DNA of 64,000 bases from Sipunculus nudus (taxonomy: Eukaryota > Annelida > Sipuncula > Golfingiida > Sipunculidae). The notes below the pieces were generated by a model that made no database searches, had not been told where the DNA came from, and saw only the letters and a list, made by a program, of their open reading frames with translations. The stretch is from the NCBI GenBank assembly GCA_026874595.1, contig CM049313.1:19277508-19341507 (forward strand), read 5' to 3'. This document shows, piece by piece, positions 62,001 to 64,000 of the stretch. The translations under genes were made by a program, and so were the position numbers. How positions within the stretch are numbered: the first letter of the stretch is position 1; the number at the start of each line of letters is the position of its first letter.

Positions 62001-62520
62001 AAGAAGGCTGACCCGAGATATCCTTGCAAGGATTTTGCAATTAGGTCTCACTAAATTCTGTACTGATTCATAAAAATCCTTGACCCAAACAAAATGGGTT
62101 AAGGTACGGTGTTTTTTCAGATTGGATGTGAATTAGCAGAGACATTGATTTCATGTTTCCATTTTTGGGGGGTTAATAAAAATCTTTTTATGTTTCTAGA
62201 TAACGGCTTGTTATCAAAGCCTTAAAGATTGGAAAGACCTTGATATGTACATTGATAAAATCAGGATAACGATGTAAATTTACGATGGAGAACATCTATA
62301 TAGTATATTTCATAATCGTCATTTCAAAAATCAAACATGGCCACTGTATCCGTGTGTATCTCTGTTAAAGCCAACTTGTAGCTGCTTATTTGTTCTGGGA
62401 GGAAATTGGGCTTAGGCAACATGCACTCGCACAAATTAAAGAGATAAAATAACACTTTTTTACTGGAATAAAACTTAAGCCTAAACCTTCAAAATATCAG
62501 AACTGCATATTATTATCTAG
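58013..62520. other. No gene seen; (CT)n at 59.03-59.09 kb
   Basis: AT-rich sequence with only short frames; one CT microsatellite. If exon 3's gene continues on this strand its next exon may be short and hidden here. Confidence 0.5.
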
Positions 62521-62524
62521 ACTT

Positions 62525-62858
62525 ATAAATGAAACAGAAAGATACTTACCAGACTAGATAAAAGGACTGCTCTTTGGTAGTGGGTGGCTCTTCACCTGGG
62601 TAGCCGACATTGTTGTAAAACCAACCCCAAGGTGAAAAAGAAGTGATATACCCTCTGCCTGCCACAGAGGGCAGGCACAGGGGTCCACTGCTCGATGATA
62701 CAAGAGAGAGAGAATCGCCAGGGCAATGGGGTTTTATCCCAGAGGGACAGAGGGCGAAGTCCTTAGCTGCCTGTGATTGGCTCTGGGGCATCTCTATATT
62801 GACTGTCATTCAGTGTTGATGCCCCTCCCCGGCATGGTCAAAGGGCAAGAATGTTACA
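62525..62858 (-). mobile_element. LTR-like or promoter-like unit (3' border uncertain)
   Basis: Read on the minus strand it begins TGTAACATTCTTGCCC at 62858, preceded by the purine-rich GGGGGTAAGGA, as a polypurine tract precedes a 3' LTR. Inside are AGCCAAT (62775-62780), a TATA-like GGATAAAAC (about 62731-62739) and, at its far side, a strong splice donor CTG|GTAAGTATC (62550/62549). It is clearly GC-richer than its surroundings. A gypsy-type LTR is plausible, but no pol is seen; a host promoter with a first exon is the alternative. An 87-codon frame (62546-62809) is not convincing as protein. Confidence 0.3.
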
Positions 62859-64000
62859 TCCTTACCCCCTATAGGAAAAATTTTTCACTACAGTGGAAAA
62901 TTTTGCGATAGCAGTCATGATATCTAGCCTTCGGAGAGGAGAATTTGTTTTTGTTTGTTTCTTATATGACCAAAACATGGCTGGCAGACTGTGTATAGGC
63001 TGTTAGCCGGCTACCCAACCCCTAACTCCCATGTTGGGATGGGGGAGGTAGGTTTATCCAATGCTACAACAGCGGGTAGGAATGTTCTCTCCCCACACAG
63101 TACCTCCAGTGATTAGGGACTTTGCAGTCTGATAGTTGTTGAAAGTTTAGGGATTGTGTAATTTTATTGGACATTCAAAAAATAAATATACAATATTCAA
63201 AGATACATCAATGACATTCAACATGAACCAGGTACAATAAGTTATTACATGTTACAGTCCATAAGTGAGCCAGGTGGCCATATAGGATTTAACAAAATAT
63301 CAGTCCACAGGCCTCAGTATTTACTTAAGGTGTTCTGCATATATAAAAGCGTCCAATATCTGGCTGTAGTGGAATGTTGACTCAGGTTGCAGCTTGCTGT
63401 AGCAGACGAGCTGAGCCGGACCACACTGGGAAGGCTGCACTGATGGCTGACAACTGGTTCATGCGAAAATGGAGCCTCTGAAAATAAATACAACAGCGGC
63501 AGTATCTGTCCTGATGACACAAGTATAATTTTGCGACAATTACCTAGACATGACTATTTAAAAATAGCTCTCACAAAAATTTACACAAAGTCAAACATAA
63601 AGATTGCTGATAAGCGGCCCCTTGGTAAAACATTAAAAGAGTTAAACACTTGATCTAAGTTTTCAACTATGCATGATTAAATAAAATTGACAACAGTTAC
63701 ATAAAGGGGCCCTCCAATGGGGATAATCTGGGCTCATTTCTCCTTTTTATATGGAGTATATAAAACTAGGGGTAAATATGGTCCCCAACCCGTGTATAGC
63801 CCAAAGACACAAGGTGGGCAAAAGTAATCACCGTATCAGATTAAATGAACAGTATTTTCTTTGTGCCCTGTCTGGCCTCACAACTGTAACGGTATTTACT
63901 TGAAGCCCCGTCTGGCTTAAACATGCCCCCTCACTAGGCTAATTAATATTTCGACCACTGGTCTACTAATACAGCGAGATTCACTCGCACACTGTTTCAT
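62859..64000. other. Unidentified region at the window edge
   Basis: Minus strand: an acceptor-like TATTTATTTTCAG ends at 63478 and AATAAA lies at 63163-63168, so a short terminal exon is possible. Plus strand: a TATA box (ATATATAAAAG) lies near 63337. The two readings compete and neither has supporting protein similarity. No gag/pol motifs. Confidence 0.3.

Noticed and set aside
62541-62565. U1 snRNA 5' end (ATACTTACC)
   Set aside because: Only nine bases match; the following sequence does not, and it reads better as a minus-strand splice donor.

Overview
The window is animal nuclear DNA: AT-rich, gene-poor, full of (TA)n/(ATT)n microsatellites, minisatellites, tandem-array repeats and non-LTR retrotransposons, with genes split by introns that have normal GT-AG signals. 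The repeat types (arrays ending in GGACGGACGG-like sequence next to GCATAAGCTCA/GATCGCTATAGCTTA, a 'CATGGCCCATGGGCCACTTG' terminus, dispersed poly-G units) and the secreted protein family suggest a mollusc or other lophotrochozoan. That assignment is inference. No bacterial, viral or CRISPR features were seen.

Layout. 1-19 kb: no recognisable gene; microsatellites, a 42-bp minisatellite (7.2 kb), a 33-bp minisatellite open on both strands (7.9-8.2 kb), a tRNA-derived SINE fragment (12.4 kb), a small pogo/Tigger-like MITE (15.2 kb), and several higher-GC non-coding islands. 19.5-22.1 kb: a leucine-rich-repeat gene (+) with an apparently non-coding first exon, one intron and an uninterrupted 384-codon CDS. 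22-31 kb: no genes; a long purine-biased tract, two poly-G repeats, a perfect 36-bp palindrome and a solo-LTR-like unit. 31.4-33.8 kb: three consecutive tandem arrays. 36.3-36.5 kb: a ~200-bp foldback element. 36.8-40.5 kb: two ~550-bp inverted arms enclosing 2.6 kb of unidentified sequence.

40.9-53.4 kb and beyond: a second host gene (+), pieced together here from three phase-compatible exons: a signal-peptide exon, a 15-nt microexon and a 302-nt exon. It encodes the N-terminal 129 residues of a secreted protein of unknown function and continues past the recognisable exons. Its 11.4-kb first intron holds a 330-bp-period array, a nearly complete LINE (LINE A, 4.1 kb) that landed inside one unit of a tandem-repeat element (target-site duplication and rebuilt empty site visible), and an older LINE remnant (LINE B).

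53.4-64 kb: further arrays of the same kind (54.5-55.65 kb on the minus strand, 57.0-58.0 kb on the plus strand), a long featureless stretch, and a minus-strand LTR- or promoter-like unit near 62.5-62.86 kb.

The two host genes both look extracellular but nothing links them functionally. Most structure in the window comes from mobile and tandem repeats.
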